From assembly GCA_027491085.1 (NCBI GenBank), contig JAIXWW010000009.1, positions 434,001-498,000 on the forward strand: a stretch of 64,000 nt of DNA, in the 5' to 3' direction. The notes under the pieces were generated by a model. The model had not been told where the DNA came from. It ran no database searches and saw only the letters and a program-made list of their open reading frames with translations. Shown in pieces: positions 1 through 9,770 of this stretch; within the stretch, counting starts at the first letter, position 1; each line of letters starts with the position of its first letter. This DNA is from Bacteroidota bacterium. GTDB taxonomy: Bacteria; Bacteroidota; Bacteroidia; UKL13-3. The translations under genes and the position numbers were made by a program.

Positions 1-308
1 CCGAAGAAGTAGTGGAAAAGATTCAGGGTGTGGTGGAAGAAAGCATTAAAATACACGAAGATTCAGCCACGGTTACTTTAATTTCCTTAATTGTTTTAGG
101 AACAGCTTCCATAATTGGAGTGTACCTTACCTTTAAAAAATCAATTTATACTACCGCTACAGCATTTATCATATTATTTATATCCATTTTCAGTTTTATT
201 TTGGTAGCCCGAACAGGTTATTTAGGAGGAAAAATCAGGCACACAGAAGTAAACGATTCCATTATTTTAAACACAATAGGAACTAGTAAAGAGGAAGATA
301 AAAATTAA
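1..308 (+). CDS. Membrane protein, 5'-truncated (DUF2231-like)
   Basis: The reading frame is open to the left edge of the window, so the true start lies upstream; the GTG at 12 is only the first start-like codon. The visible 98 residues hold two hydrophobic spans (about residues 20-40 and 45-66). A short loop follows with YLGGKIRHTE, then an acidic tail. The ARTGYLGGKIRHTE ending resembles small predicted membrane proteins of the DUF2231 type, which I recall from Bacteroidota, but that is a resemblance by eye only. Function is unknown. Confidence 0.6.
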   Translation, partial: EEVVEKIQGVVEESIKIHEDSATVTLISLIVLGTASIIGVYLTFKKSIYTTATAFIILFISIFSFILVARTGYLGGKIRHTEVNDSIILNTIGTSKEEDKN

Positions 309-370
309 TAAAAAGCCAAGTATATGAAAAACTAAAAAGCCGTGAACAAATGCTTTGAAGTGTAAAATAG

Positions 371-393
371 AGAGCTAATGGCTCTTTATTTTT
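371..393 (+). terminator. Possible rho-independent terminator
   Basis: AGAGC and GCTCT form a 5-bp stem (371-375 with 381-385) over a 5-base loop, followed by TTTATTTTT. It lies about 60 bases after the stop of the truncated membrane protein. The stem is short, so this is tentative. Confidence 0.4.
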
Positions 394-551
394 GTTTAAA
401 TGAATGGGGAAAATGCCAAGTTGATTTGCTTCGAAAAAGATAAAATCATCAAAATAGCCAAAGTATATTTTTAAAATGCCATTTACTGATTTTAGTCGTA
501 AGTTTTATTTTGTATAAATCCTATTTTCGCAACGCAAAAAATATAAAATAC

Positions 552-1766
552 ATGAAAACAGTTGATTCAATAAATTTTAGTGATAAAAAAGCACTTGTCC
601 GTGTTGATTTTAATGTGCCTTTAGACAAACAAACACTTGCAGTAACTGACGATGCGCGCATACGTGCTACAGTGCCAACTATTAAAAAAATATTGGCCGA
701 TGGTGGTTCTTGTATTTTGATGAGTCATTTAGGTCGTCCACTTAAAAAATTAAAAGAAGACGGAACTGTTGATTTTGAAAAACACTCGTTAAAACATGTA
801 ATTGCTACTGCTTCTGAATTATTTGGTGTAAATGTTCAGTTTGCCAACGATTGTATTGGTCAAGAAGCGATTGACAAAGCAGCTAATTTAAAAGCAGGCG
901 AAATTTTATTATTAGAAAACTTACGTTTTTATAAAGAAGAAGAAAAAGGTGATGTAGCTTTTGCTGAAAAGTTAAGCAAACTGGGAAATGTGTATGTAAA
1001 CGATGCATTTGGAACTGCACACCGTGCTCATGCAAGTACTGCTATTATTGCTCAGTTTTTCCCCACTGAAAAATGTTTTGGTTATGTAATGGCAAACGAA
1101 GTGGCCAATGCCGAAAAGGTAATGAAAAATGCAGAGCGTCCATTCACTGCTATTACAGGTGGTGCTAAGGTTTCTGATAAATTATTAATCATCGAAAATT
1201 TAATCAATAGCGTTGATAATATCATTATTGGCGGTGGAATGGCTTATACTTTTTTAAAGGCACAAGGTTACGAAATTGGTTCATCGCTTTGCGAAGATGA
1301 TAGATTAGAACTTTGCTTAGACTTATTGAAAAAAGCAGAAGCAAAAGGCGTTAAACTTTTATTGCCTGCCGATTCTGTGGTAGCTGATAAATTTGCAAAT
1401 GATGCCAATATTAAAAATTGCAGCAATCACAAAATTGAAACAGGTTGGATGGGTTTAGATATTGGAACTGAAGCAAGCCAAACTTTTGCTGATGTAATCA
1501 AAAACTCTAAAACTATTTTATGGAATGGTCCAATGGGCGTTTTTGAAATGAGCAATTTTGAAAATGGAACTAAAAGCGTTGCCATTGCAGTAGTTGAAGC
1601 TACTAAAAATGGTGCATTTAGCTTAATAGGTGGTGGCGATAGTGCTGCTGCAGTTGCTAAATTTGGTTTTGAAGACCAAGTAAGTTATGTGAGTACTGGT
1701 GGCGGTGCATTATTGGAGTATTTTGAAGGGAAAGAATTACCTGGGATAGCTGCGATTAATAATTAG
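552..1766 (+). CDS. pgk: Phosphoglycerate kinase
   Basis: A cytosolic glycolytic enzyme that transfers the phosphate of 1,3-bisphosphoglycerate to ADP. The protein is 404 residues, close to the usual 395-420. The N-terminal substrate-binding signature [12 protein letters not shown] is followed by the [11 protein letters not shown] and SHLGRP segments. AHRAHAST lies in the middle, and the C-terminal nucleotide-binding part shows [10 protein letters not shown] and [10 protein letters not shown]. The frame is open back to a TTG at 510, but the ATG at 552 gives the normal N-terminus (MKTVDSINF). The next gene, fumC, follows after a 124-bp gap with an inverted repeat. Confidence 0.97.
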   Translation: MKTVDSINFSDKKALVRVDFNVPLDKQTLAVTDDARIRATVPTIKKILADGGSCILMSHLGRPLKKLKEDGTVDFEKHSLKHVIATASELFGVNVQFANDCIGQEAIDKAANLKAGEILLLENLRFYKEEEKGDVAFAEKLSKLGNVYVNDAFGTAHRAHASTAIIAQFFPTEKCFGYVMANEVANAEKVMKNAERPFTAITGGAKVSDKLLIIENLINSVDNIIIGGGMAYTFLKAQGYEIGSSLCEDDRLELCLDLLKKAEAKGVKLLLPADSVVADKFANDANIKNCSNHKIETGWMGLDIGTEASQTFADVIKNSKTILWNGPMGVFEMSNFENGTKSVAIAVVEATKNGAFSLIGGGDSAAAVAKFGFEDQVSYVSTGGGALLEYFEGKELPGIAAINN

Positions 1767-1770
1767 CATC

Positions 1771-1878
1771 TAGCTGCTGGCTACTAGCCTCTGGCAAAAA
1801 ATATTTTAATATTAGTAAAGTAAAACATTTAAGAAAACAACCTAAGGCTAGCTGTCAGAAGCCAGCTGCCAGAGGCTA
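1771..1878. repeat. Imperfect inverted repeat between pgk and fumC
   Basis: The gap holds related CTGGC/GCCAG-rich words at both ends. AGCCTCTGGC at 1786-1795 is exactly complementary to GCCAGAGGCT at 1868-1877. TAGCTGCTGGCT at 1771-1782 is partly complementary to AGCCAGC at 1860-1866. The words differ in base composition from the AT-rich spacer between them. It could be a small dispersed intergenic element or a long hairpin upstream of fumC. Confidence 0.55.
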
Positions 1879-1890
1879 AAAGCAAAAAAT

Positions 1891-3285
1891 ATGACATACA
1901 GAATAGAACACGATACCATGGGCGAGGTGCAAGTGCCTGCCGAAAAATATTGGGGTGCACAAACAGAGCGTAGCCGCAATAACTTTAAAATTGGTCCAGA
2001 GGCCAGCATGCCAAAGGAAATTATTCACGCATTTGCTTACTTAAAAAAAGCTGCTGCACATGCTAATACTGATTTAGGTGTATTGCCTGCTGAAAAACGT
2101 GATTTAATTAGCAAAGTTTGTGATGAAATTTTAACTGGAATGCACGATGCAGAGTTTCCATTGGTAATTTGGCAAACTGGAAGTGGAACACAAAGTAACA
2201 TGAACTCAAACGAGGTGATTGCTAACCGCGCGCACGTTTTAAATGGAGGTAATTTATTGGATGAAAATAAAGTTTTACACCCAAATGATGATGTAAATAA
2301 ATCGCAATCTAGCAACGATACTTTCCCAACTGCTATGCACATTGCGGCATACAAACAAACAGTAGAAATTACTTTACCAGGTTTAACTTTATTGCGCAAC
2401 ACATTAGATAAAAAAGCAAAAGATTTTAAGAACATAGTTAAAACAGGTAGAACCCATTTTATGGATGCCACACCTTTAACCTTAGGGCAAGAGTTTAGTG
2501 GTTATGTGCAACAATTAGACAATTCTATTAGATGTATAAATAATGCATTGACAATGATTTTGGAATTGGCTTTGGGTGGCACTGCGGTAGGAACTGGTTT
2601 AAATGCTCCTAAAGGTTATGATGTATTGGTAGCTAAAAAAATTGCTGAATTTACAGGTTATCCATTTGTTACTGCTCCAAACAAGTTTGAAGCATTAGCT
2701 GCTCATGATGCCATGGTTGAATTGAGTGGCGCATTAAAACGCACAGCAGTTTCATTAATGAAAATTGCTAACGATATTCGTATGTTATCATCTGGTCCAC
2801 GTAGCGGAATTGGCGAAATAATCATTCCTGATAACGAACCAGGTTCATCTATTATGCCAGGAAAAGTTAATCCAACACAACCAGAAGCAATGACCATGGT
2901 TTGCGCTCAGGTTATTGGAAACGATGTGGCAGTTACTGTTGGTGGTATGAACGGACATTTTGAATTAAATGTTTTCAAACCAGTTATGGCAGCAAACGTA
3001 TTGCAGAGTGCACGTTTAATTGGTGATGCTTGCGTTTCGTTCAACGATAAATGTGCAATTGGTATTGAAGCCAACAACGATATTATTCAACGTCATTTAG
3101 AAAACTCATTGATGTTGGTTACCGCTTTAAACCCGCATATTGGTTACGAAAAAGCAGCAAAAATTGCTAAAAAAGCACATAAAGAAAACAAAACTTTACG
3201 CGAAGCAGCAGTTGAGTTAGGTTACTTAACCAGCGAAGAATTTACCGCTTGGGTTAAACCAGAAAACATGGTTGGAAACTTATAG
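1891..3285 (+). CDS. fumC: Class II fumarate hydratase
   Basis: Catalyses reversible hydration of fumarate to L-malate in the TCA cycle, in the cytosol, without an iron-sulfur cluster. At 464 residues it has the standard length of the class II family. Visible family motifs include [15 protein letters not shown] near residue 100, the [11 protein letters not shown] segment near 140, the [17 protein letters not shown] region near 190 with its catalytic histidine, and the signature [11 protein letters not shown] near 320. The ATG at 1891 is preceded by an A-rich stretch, as usual for this phylum. A strong terminator follows. Confidence 0.97.
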   Translation: MTYRIEHDTMGEVQVPAEKYWGAQTERSRNNFKIGPEASMPKEIIHAFAYLKKAAAHANTDLGVLPAEKRDLISKVCDEILTGMHDAEFPLVIWQTGSGTQSNMNSNEVIANRAHVLNGGNLLDENKVLHPNDDVNKSQSSNDTFPTAMHIAAYKQTVEITLPGLTLLRNTLDKKAKDFKNIVKTGRTHFMDATPLTLGQEFSGYVQQLDNSIRCINNALTMILELALGGTAVGTGLNAPKGYDVLVAKKIAEFTGYPFVTAPNKFEALAAHDAMVELSGALKRTAVSLMKIANDIRMLSSGPRSGIGEIIIPDNEPGSSIMPGKVNPTQPEAMTMVCAQVIGNDVAVTVGGMNGHFELNVFKPVMAANVLQSARLIGDACVSFNDKCAIGIEANNDIIQRHLENSLMLVTALNPHIGYEKAAKIAKKAHKENKTLREAAVELGYLTSEEFTAWVKPENMVGNL

Positions 3286-3303
3286 GTATAAAAATTAATA
3301 TGT

Positions 3304-3335
3304 AAAAACGCACCGTAATTCGGTGCGTTTTTTTT
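3304..3335 (+). terminator. Rho-independent terminator of fumC
   Basis: CGCACCG (3309-3315) pairs with CGGTGCG (3321-3327). The stem is extended by A/T pairs, has a TAATT loop and ends in a run of Ts. Confidence 0.9.
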
Positions 3336-3368
3336 GCCCTGATTTTACTATTATTGCATCTAATTAAT

Positions 3369-4049
3369 ATGCTAAAACTAATTAAACTTTTAATACTGCT
3401 TATTTTATTAGCAATTACACCTGCACTTCAGGCGCAACAAGAGGATATTATAGATTCAACAATTGCAGATGATGAAGAACGACCAGTTAAAGTTTTACCA
3501 GATGATAAGTACAAATTTGGTATAAAAATAGGAGGACAATTTAGTACTATTATTGGTGCAGAGAATGAAAACAATACCCTGAGATTTGGGGTGAACGGAG
3601 GGTTGTATGTGCGAAAAAAATTCAAGAATGAAAAGTGGGGATATCAAATTGAATTAAATGGAAGTTTACGTGGCAGTAATTATAATTCAACCAAAGATGA
3701 TTACAGTGCTTTGCGATTAGTTTATGTTGATTTGCCAACTTATCTTTTTGTGAATTTAACAAAAGACCAAAACCAAAAGGTTTTAGTAGGACCACAATTT
3801 TCCTATTTACTCTCATCATCCTTGTATAAAGGGACTTCGAATTTGGCATATAATCAAGAGCCTAGTTTAGTTAATCATGATATTTTAGCTTGTGCAGGAT
3901 ATCAAATTAGGCTTGGGCATGTGTCCATTCAAAGTGTACTTAAGTTTGGTTTTGTTAATATCAATAATGGTTTATTGGCAGAGGCTACTCCTAAGAACAA
4001 AGGACAAAATATGAATAATATTTTATTTGAAGTGAACTTACTATTTTAA
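3369..4049 (+). CDS. Outer-membrane beta-barrel protein (PorT-like)
   Basis: A 226-residue exported protein. The ATG at 3369 gives a clear signal peptide (leucine/isoleucine-rich core ending PALQAQ), while an upstream TTG at 3354 would only add five residues. After an acidic linker the chain alternates hydrophobic and polar residues (KFGIKIGGQFSTI, VNGGLYVRKKF, RLVYVDLPTYLFVNL) and ends on an aromatic-terminated strand (LFEVNLLF), as in small Bacteroidota barrels of the PorT/OMP_b-brl_2 type. Its substrate or partner cannot be read from the sequence. pyrF begins 16 bases downstream, so the two may be cotranscribed. Confidence 0.7.
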   Translation: MLKLIKLLILLILLAITPALQAQQEDIIDSTIADDEERPVKVLPDDKYKFGIKIGGQFSTIIGAENENNTLRFGVNGGLYVRKKFKNEKWGYQIELNGSLRGSNYNSTKDDYSALRLVYVDLPTYLFVNLTKDQNQKVLVGPQFSYLLSSSLYKGTSNLAYNQEPSLVNHDILACAGYQIRLGHVSIQSVLKFGFVNINNGLLAEATPKNKGQNMNNILFEVNLLF

Positions 4050-4065
4050 AATAAGAATTAATAAA

Positions 4066-4866
4066 GTGACTAAACAAGAACTCATTCAGCAAATTAAGTT
4101 AAAGAAAAGTTTTTTATGTGTAGGGTTAGATAGTGATTTAACTAAAATTCCGAAGCATTTATTAACCACCGAGGATCCAATTTTTGAGTTCAATAAAGCC
4201 ATTATTGATGCCACAAAAGATTATTGTGTAAGCTATAAAATTAATACTGCTTTTTATGAAGCTGAAGGAATAAGTGGTTGGCAAAGTATGGCTAAAACAT
4301 TGGCTTATATACCTGAAAATATTTTAACAATTGCAGATGCAAAACGTGGAGATATTGGTAACACAAGCAATATGTATGCAAAAGCATTTTTTGAAAAAAT
4401 GAACTTTGATGCTATAACGCTTGCGCCCTACATGGGTAATGATAGTTTAGCACCATTTTTTGAACATAAAAACAAATGGGGGATTGTGTTGGCATTAACA
4501 AGTAATGCAGGAAGTTCCGATTATGAACAGCAAAAAATTGAAGGTGAATTTTTATACGAACATGTAATAAAAAATACTTGCAAATTAGCTACCGATGAAC
4601 AGTTAATGTTTGTAGTTGGTGCTACCAAACCACAAGATTTTACCACCATTAGAAAGCATGCTCCTTCACACTTTTTGTTGGTTCCAGGAGTGGGTGCACA
4701 AGGAGGTAGTTTAGCCGAAGTTGTGAAGTATGGAAAAACCGATGAAATTGGTTTGTTAATCAATGCTTCTAGAAGTATTATTTATGCAAGCAATGGAGTT
4801 GATTTTGCTGATGCTTCCAAAGCAGAAGCAAAGAAAATGGCTGAAGAAATGAGCGAATATATTTAG
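4066..4866 (+). CDS. pyrF: Orotidine 5'-phosphate decarboxylase
   Basis: Catalyses the last step of de novo UMP synthesis, decarboxylation of OMP. The 266-residue protein belongs to the longer type-2 pyrF group. It opens with KKSFLCVGLDSD, has the catalytic ADAKRGDIGNT motif near residue 90, and a phosphate-binding VPGVGAQGGS stretch near 207 followed by LLINASRSIIYAS. The start is GTG: there is no ATG in a suitable place and the MTKQELIQQI N-terminus fits the family. Its TAG ends at 4866 and the converging gene's stop begins at 4867, so the two coding regions abut with no spacer. Confidence 0.95.
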   Translation: MTKQELIQQIKLKKSFLCVGLDSDLTKIPKHLLTTEDPIFEFNKAIIDATKDYCVSYKINTAFYEAEGISGWQSMAKTLAYIPENILTIADAKRGDIGNTSNMYAKAFFEKMNFDAITLAPYMGNDSLAPFFEHKNKWGIVLALTSNAGSSDYEQQKIEGEFLYEHVIKNTCKLATDEQLMFVVGATKPQDFTTIRKHAPSHFLLVPGVGAQGGSLAEVVKYGKTDEIGLLINASRSIIYASNGVDFADASKAEAKKMAEEMSEYI

Positions 4867-5412
4867 TTAATTTCTTACTGTTATTACCCAATTATCCGAA
4901 ATTTTATTATTAGGATTTTCGGGTAAAACAAATGCATTAATCACTGAAGTTGCCATTCCAATTCCTAAGGAAAGGAAAACTGTTTGCCATGTTTCTAATT
5001 GGGTATTCCTGAACAAATCAATGGTGCCAAAAAATGTACCTAACATAATAGTAGAAGATAAAAAACTTTTTCCTAAAGTTCTACCTACGGTAATTCGCCT
5101 AAAAGCCACAATATCTTTGATATTAACGACTCTATAATTAGGTTCAAATTTTTTAATTAGTTTCTGAGCCCAAACGGGTGGTTCATCGGTCTCATGTCCT
5201 AAAACTATGTTGGAATCACTGATTTCTGTTACAATATTTTTTACATAAAATAGCTGATTGTTATAGCCTTTAAATTTAATTGAAAGTGTTTGACCAACGC
5301 TTACCTCAATGGTTTCGTTGGTTTTTGTATTCAAAAAAATCAAACTTTTTTGGGCAAAAATTTGGCTACAGAAAAGTAAAATAATGATAACGTTTAATAG
5401 AGTTTTTTTCAT
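4867..5412 (-). CDS. Exported protein of unknown function
   Basis: A 181-residue protein with an N-terminal signal peptide (MKKTLLNVIIILLFC, then QIFAQ). I chose the ATG at 5412 over the TTG six bases upstream. The mature part starts with a beta-rich segment containing SVGQTLSIKFKGYNNQLFYVKN and a conserved-looking NIKDIVAFRRITVG. It ends with two hydrophobic stretches (about residues 115-135 and 145-165) that may be membrane spans. I do not recognise the family. It lies 11 bases downstream of the DUF2851 gene on the same strand, so the two probably share a transcript. Confidence 0.65.
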   Translation of the reverse strand: MKKTLLNVIIILLFCSQIFAQKSLIFLNTKTNETIEVSVGQTLSIKFKGYNNQLFYVKNIVTEISDSNIVLGHETDEPPVWAQKLIKKFEPNYRVVNIKDIVAFRRITVGRTLGKSFLSSTIMLGTFFGTIDLFRNTQLETWQTVFLSLGIGMATSVINAFVLPENPNNKISDNWVITVRN

Positions 5413-5423
5413 AAACAAATGGG

Positions 5424-6698
5424 CTAATTATTATTCAAAATATGAAATCCAATTTCACAATTTAAACATTTTTTATTGGCGCAATATTCATTTTTTAATT
5501 GTAATAATGCTTGTGATTGTGCAGCATTTTGAGGTTTTATGTTTAAAGTCTCCCAAAATTCAATGATGCTATTTTTTTCAGGTATAATTTGCTCTAACCA
5601 AGCCACAGCCTTATCACATTTTGATTCATCAAATCGGAGCTTACCATATAAAAAAACAATAGGTACAACTGTATTGATAATAATGGTGTTGATAGCGGAT
5701 TTACCCAAGTCGGTTTTTATGGCATCAAAATCATGGTTACTTAACTCGCTTAAATGAATTAAATGGATGTGTTTTAGCTGATATAAGCTTTGTAAATCTT
5801 TGATGGTTTCAACGGCTAAAATCTTTGAAAACAAGTGACTGCTTTGGTATAGGAGTGCGGCAAATTGCATCAGCCTAATAGTTGGGAAATTACTTGGACG
5901 CATTTTTCCAAACTTCCAAATAGATTTATCAATACTCACTAAGTCATATTTTTTTTGGAGGTAAAAGTACTCTTTTTGTAAAAATTTTAAGTAATCATCT
6001 TTTAGCCCTTTATCAAAAAAACCTGCAGTACCAAGCACCAATGCCTCTATTTGACTTAGTTTGTCTTTGTGTTTTGCAATTATTTGTAAAGGTAAATTTT
6101 TGGCCAACCATTCAAAAACTTGTTCATTGGTTTTTTGTCCAAAATATTGTGCTGTTAGCATATAAAAAGTTTGTTCCCAATTGTTGTTATTCGCTTTGAG
6201 CAATGTTTCAATTCTGCCACATTTATTTTCCAATCGCTCAAATACCAACCTATGAAGCCAATGGTTTAATTTAAATTCATTCGGTAAATTAAATATGGGT
6301 TCGCAAGGAATTTCATTTTTTTGCTGCTGAAGTATTTGATATTTATTTAGCAATTCAGGGTCTAAATAATTTTTAAGTTCCAAAGTTAATATTGGAATAT
6401 TATGGTGGTCAAAAATGGGTTTGTCGTTTTCATAAACTACATGTAAAATCACATTTTCGTATTTTTTATCTCCATTATGTTTGTGGTTAAGCCAATCGCT
6501 TGCTTTGATGTGAATTTCAATATTTCCAACTAAAATTTCATTGTCAATTTTTATTTTAGCATTAAAAAAATCTGGTCCTGCATCATGGTTTAACGTCCCA
6601 ATACTTATTATTTCAATAGGATTTTTATCTGATAATAAGAGGTTTTGCTTGAGTAAAATCTTGCTTTGCCAAATAAAATGTAATAAATCTTCTTTCAT
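5424..6698 (-). CDS. DUF2851 family protein
   Basis: A 424-residue protein with the features of DUF2851, a family of unknown function common in Bacteroidota. It shows an N-terminal MKEDLLHFIWQSKI, the segment LNHDAGPDFFNAKI with its Asp/Gly-Pro core near residue 56, VGNIEIHIKASDWLNHKH, and a C-terminal cysteine-rich end with CANKKCLNCEIGFHILN. The double-cysteine tail could bind a metal, but that is inference. No signal peptide is visible, so it is probably cytosolic. Start is the ATG at 6698. Confidence 0.85.
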   Translation of the reverse strand: MKEDLLHFIWQSKILLKQNLLLSDKNPIEIISIGTLNHDAGPDFFNAKIKIDNEILVGNIEIHIKASDWLNHKHNGDKKYENVILHVVYENDKPIFDHHNIPILTLELKNYLDPELLNKYQILQQQKNEIPCEPIFNLPNEFKLNHWLHRLVFERLENKCGRIETLLKANNNNWEQTFYMLTAQYFGQKTNEQVFEWLAKNLPLQIIAKHKDKLSQIEALVLGTAGFFDKGLKDDYLKFLQKEYFYLQKKYDLVSIDKSIWKFGKMRPSNFPTIRLMQFAALLYQSSHLFSKILAVETIKDLQSLYQLKHIHLIHLSELSNHDFDAIKTDLGKSAINTIIINTVVPIVFLYGKLRFDESKCDKAVAWLEQIIPEKNSIIEFWETLNIKPQNAAQSQALLQLKNEYCANKKCLNCEIGFHILNNN

Positions 6699-6834
6699 AT
6701 AAATTTTGATATGGCAAGATATAAATATTGTATTTTTATTTAAGTTAAAAAATGCTAACGATTAATTTACAATACCATATTACTTTTATAGTATTAAAAG
6801 TTTTACATTGCCAAGCTTTTCAAATAGCAAAATT

Positions 6835-9621
6835 ATGTTTAAAAAAATTATACTCAATTTAGGGCTTTGTGCAGTTGCTATTGCATCACAAGCACAAGCA
6901 TTATTACCAACATCATGGAATTTTTCAACCCCATCTAGTTCTGCTGTTCCAGTTGGTTGGACATTAGGCTTAGGAACAAATGGTAATTTAACATATGGTT
7001 TTGGTGTTGGAGATGCTATTTCTTGTAGATTGGATGCTGCCGGTGAATATGTATTAATCAATATATCAGATAAACCAGGTGTTTTAAGTTATTATTTAAG
7101 TCCTCAAAATGCAGGTAATCCTTGGGCCGGCCAATTTGATATTCAAGAAAGTGATAATGGAACTATATGGAGTAATGTTCGTTCTATTACCTCAAAAGCC
7201 ACTACAACCACAAACTTTACAGGAGGTAAGTACTCCGATTCTAATTTAAAGCAAACCACAAGATTTGTTAGGTTTTTCTTTACAACTAAAATAGCAGGAG
7301 GTAGTGCCAGTGTTCCTGGTGGAAATATTGCTTTGGATAGTGTTTTGATTTTACCAGCATCTGCAGCAACTACCCCAACTATTCAAATAAGTAGAAATAA
7401 CACAATTATTGCGAACAATTCGCAAAATGTGGTTGGAAATAATGCTAATTTTTCGTTTAAAATTAAAAATTTGGGTTTGGCTGATACTTTAACAATTGAT
7501 AGTGTAAGTTTTACAGGAATTAATGCAACGGAATACTCTTTCTCTAATCCATTGCCTATCAAGATTGCAGCTAAAGATTCATTTTTTTTAAATTGTGTTC
7601 TAGACACAATTGGAAAAGGAAGTAAAATAGCAGCTATTAATATCTTTAACAATGATCTTGATAAATCAAAATTCATTATAAATTTATATGGTATTGGGGG
7701 AAATTTAGCTACCGAACCTAGTTTCAAATCTACCAATTTAAGCTTTACGAACGTTACAGCTTATGGAATGAATGTAACAATAGAGGATACCAATTCAACT
7801 ACTGAAAATTATTTAGTTTTACGTAAAAGAAATGGAACAATTTCTGAAGTTCCAGTAGATGGAGTTACCTATCAAAGGGGAGATTATATAGGTGATGCGC
7901 AAGTAGCTTATGTTGGAAAAATCGGAACATTTAAACCAACATATATTTTGGCAAATAACAATTACAGTTATTCGGTTTTTTCATTTAACGGACCAGCAAC
8001 CTTCGAAAATTATTTAACAAGTAATGTTAATTCAGGCTCTGCGCAATCATTAAGCGGAAATCCAGGTAATTACTATAACAATATTGATCCTGCTTCTAGC
8101 ACCTTTATAACTAATTTAAGTGCCAAGGTAAATGTTCATGATACTGTTTTTTATAGTAATTATATAACAACTGTAATCAATAATTTTTTAACAAGAGATA
8201 CAACTTTAGGCAAAAAAGTAGTAAATTGTGTTTATACCGGACTACCTTATATTTATGCCGAACCTTTTGTTTGGAATGCAAGTGGTAATACAGGAATATT
8301 AACAAGAGAACATACTCGTGCCCAAAGTACTATGCCAAGTAACAATGCAACACAAAATCCTAATTGGCCTCGTAGTCCATCAAACTTTGAATTACCTGAA
8401 TACAATGATTTGCATAATTTATTCCCAGCTCATCAAACATTGGCCAATGCACCTCGTTCCAATAATCCTTTTGGTGAGTGTGTAACTGTTACGTCTACTT
8501 CGCCTTCGGGTTTTGGTAAATTAGGAAAAGATGCAAACGGCAACACTGTTTATGAACCAAAAGATACGCAAAAAGGTGATTTAGCTAGGGCATTGTTTTA
8601 TATGTCGGTTAGTTATAATGGCATAAACGGAAATGTTTGGACTTTACCTGCTGATCAAGGTTTAGCAGTTTTAATGAAATGGCATCAACAAGATCCACCA
8701 AGTGAAGAAGAAATTGCTCGCCACGAATACATAGCTTCAGTTCAAAAAAACCGTAATCCATTTATTGATAATCCTAGTTGGGCTAACTTGATTGATTTTA
8801 AATCAATGACTTTAATTCAAACCCGAGTTTTAGCAGTTAATACACCTAATGGAGGCGAAAATTTAGTAGCAGGAAAATCTACCAATATTACTTGGTTAGC
8901 TGCAAATATTAGCGGTAAGGTAAAATTAGAATACACCACCAATGGAACTGACTTTGTTTTTATTGATTCTGTTAATGCAAGTACTGCAACTTATGCATGG
9001 ACTGTTCCTGCTGTTGCTACAACTACCGCAAAAATTAAAATTACAACTTTAGATAATGCTAACTCTGATTTAAGCAATGCTAACTTTACCATTAATATTC
9101 CTACTTTAAAATTGTTAACACCAGTTGCAAACGATATTTGGAAAGAAACCGAAGTTAAAACAATTACTTGGCAAAGTACTTTTGTAGATTCTGTTTCTGT
9201 TAAACTTGTAATAAATGGTGTTACTGAATTATGGAAGAAAAAGGAATTGGCAAGTAAAGGAAGTTATACATTAACCGTTCCTTTTGCAAATACTGCAAAT
9301 GCTAAAATATTTATTAATGAAATTGATGGAAATTTAAAAGATAGCAGCGCTACCTTTACCATCCAACCGTCAATTGGTGTAAACGAAGTTTCAAACGCTA
9401 ATTTTAACATTTATCCTAATCCAAGTAATGGAACTATTTTCTTTACCACTGATTTGAATTTACAAAATGCTTCATTCGAAATATTGGATGTTACAGGTAA
9501 ATTAATTATCAAGGATGAATTAAATAAAACCAATTCAATTGCTATTCCTTCTAAAGGAATTTTTGTACTAAAAGCAATGATTGATGGTAAATCAATTATT
9601 AGAAAAATAGTAATAGAATAG
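6835..9621 (+). CDS. Secreted endonuclease I with T9SS sorting domain
   Basis: A 928-residue secreted nuclease. The ATG at 6835 opens a signal peptide ending ASQAQA; the frame extends to a TTG at 6808 that adds nothing useful. Domains in order: a beta-sandwich (about 25-180), a choice-of-anchor-D/ASPM-like domain (about 180-290), and an endonuclease I core (about 410-655) with REHTRAQS near 490, DLHNLFPAH near 524 and RSNNPFGECV near 540. Then come two Ig-like repeats beginning TPNGGENLVAGKSTNITW (about 672-840). The last 75 residues (NIYPNPSNG to KIVIE) are a T9SS type A sorting domain. The protein is therefore expected at the cell surface or outside, degrading DNA or RNA, for nutrient scavenging perhaps. 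Confidence 0.9.
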   Translation: MFKKIILNLGLCAVAIASQAQALLPTSWNFSTPSSSAVPVGWTLGLGTNGNLTYGFGVGDAISCRLDAAGEYVLINISDKPGVLSYYLSPQNAGNPWAGQFDIQESDNGTIWSNVRSITSKATTTTNFTGGKYSDSNLKQTTRFVRFFFTTKIAGGSASVPGGNIALDSVLILPASAATTPTIQISRNNTIIANNSQNVVGNNANFSFKIKNLGLADTLTIDSVSFTGINATEYSFSNPLPIKIAAKDSFFLNCVLDTIGKGSKIAAINIFNNDLDKSKFIINLYGIGGNLATEPSFKSTNLSFTNVTAYGMNVTIEDTNSTTENYLVLRKRNGTISEVPVDGVTYQRGDYIGDAQVAYVGKIGTFKPTYILANNNYSYSVFSFNGPATFENYLTSNVNSGSAQSLSGNPGNYYNNIDPASSTFITNLSAKVNVHDTVFYSNYITTVINNFLTRDTTLGKKVVNCVYTGLPYIYAEPFVWNASGNTGILTREHTRAQSTMPSNNATQNPNWPRSPSNFELPEYNDLHNLFPAHQTLANAPRSNNPFGECVTVTSTSPSGFGKLGKDANGNTVYEPKDTQKGDLARALFYMSVSYNGINGNVWTLPADQGLAVLMKWHQQDPPSEEEIARHEYIASVQKNRNPFIDNPSWANLIDFKSMTLIQTRVLAVNTPNGGENLVAGKSTNITWLAANISGKVKLEYTTNGTDFVFIDSVNASTATYAWTVPAVATTTAKIKITTLDNANSDLSNANFTINIPTLKLLTPVANDIWKETEVKTITWQSTFVDSVSVKLVINGVTELWKKKELASKGSYTLTVPFANTANAKIFINEIDGNLKDSSATFTIQPSIGVNEVSNANFNIYPNPSNGTIFFTTDLNLQNASFEILDVTGKLIIKDELNKTNSIAIPSKGIFVLKAMIDGKSIIRKIVIE

Positions 9622-9640
9622 ATTTAATTTATAAAGCAAA

Positions 9641-9675
9641 AAGCCGATTCTAATTTTTGGAATCGGCTTTTTTTA
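9641..9675 (+). terminator. Rho-independent terminator of the endonuclease gene
   Basis: AAGCCGATTC (9641-9650) pairs perfectly with GAATCGGCTT (9660-9669) and is followed by Ts. It sits 20 bases after the stop codon. Confidence 0.9.
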
Positions 9676-9770
9676 TGTTTAATGGAGGTGTTTTGAATGG
9701 AAAATCAAATAAAAAATATAAGAATAAAACACCAAAAAAAGTAGCATATTTGCCGCTTTATTGATACAAA

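Noticed and set aside
510..551. Upstream start of pgk at the TTG
   Set aside because: The ATG at 552 gives the standard enzyme N-terminus, and the added residues resemble nothing.
2037..2471. Minus-strand open frame opposite fumC
   Set aside because: Shadow of the fumC frame, with no family features.
5309..5757. Plus-strand frames opposite the 4867 and DUF2851 genes
   Set aside because: No recognisable product; the minus-strand genes have signal peptide and family motifs.
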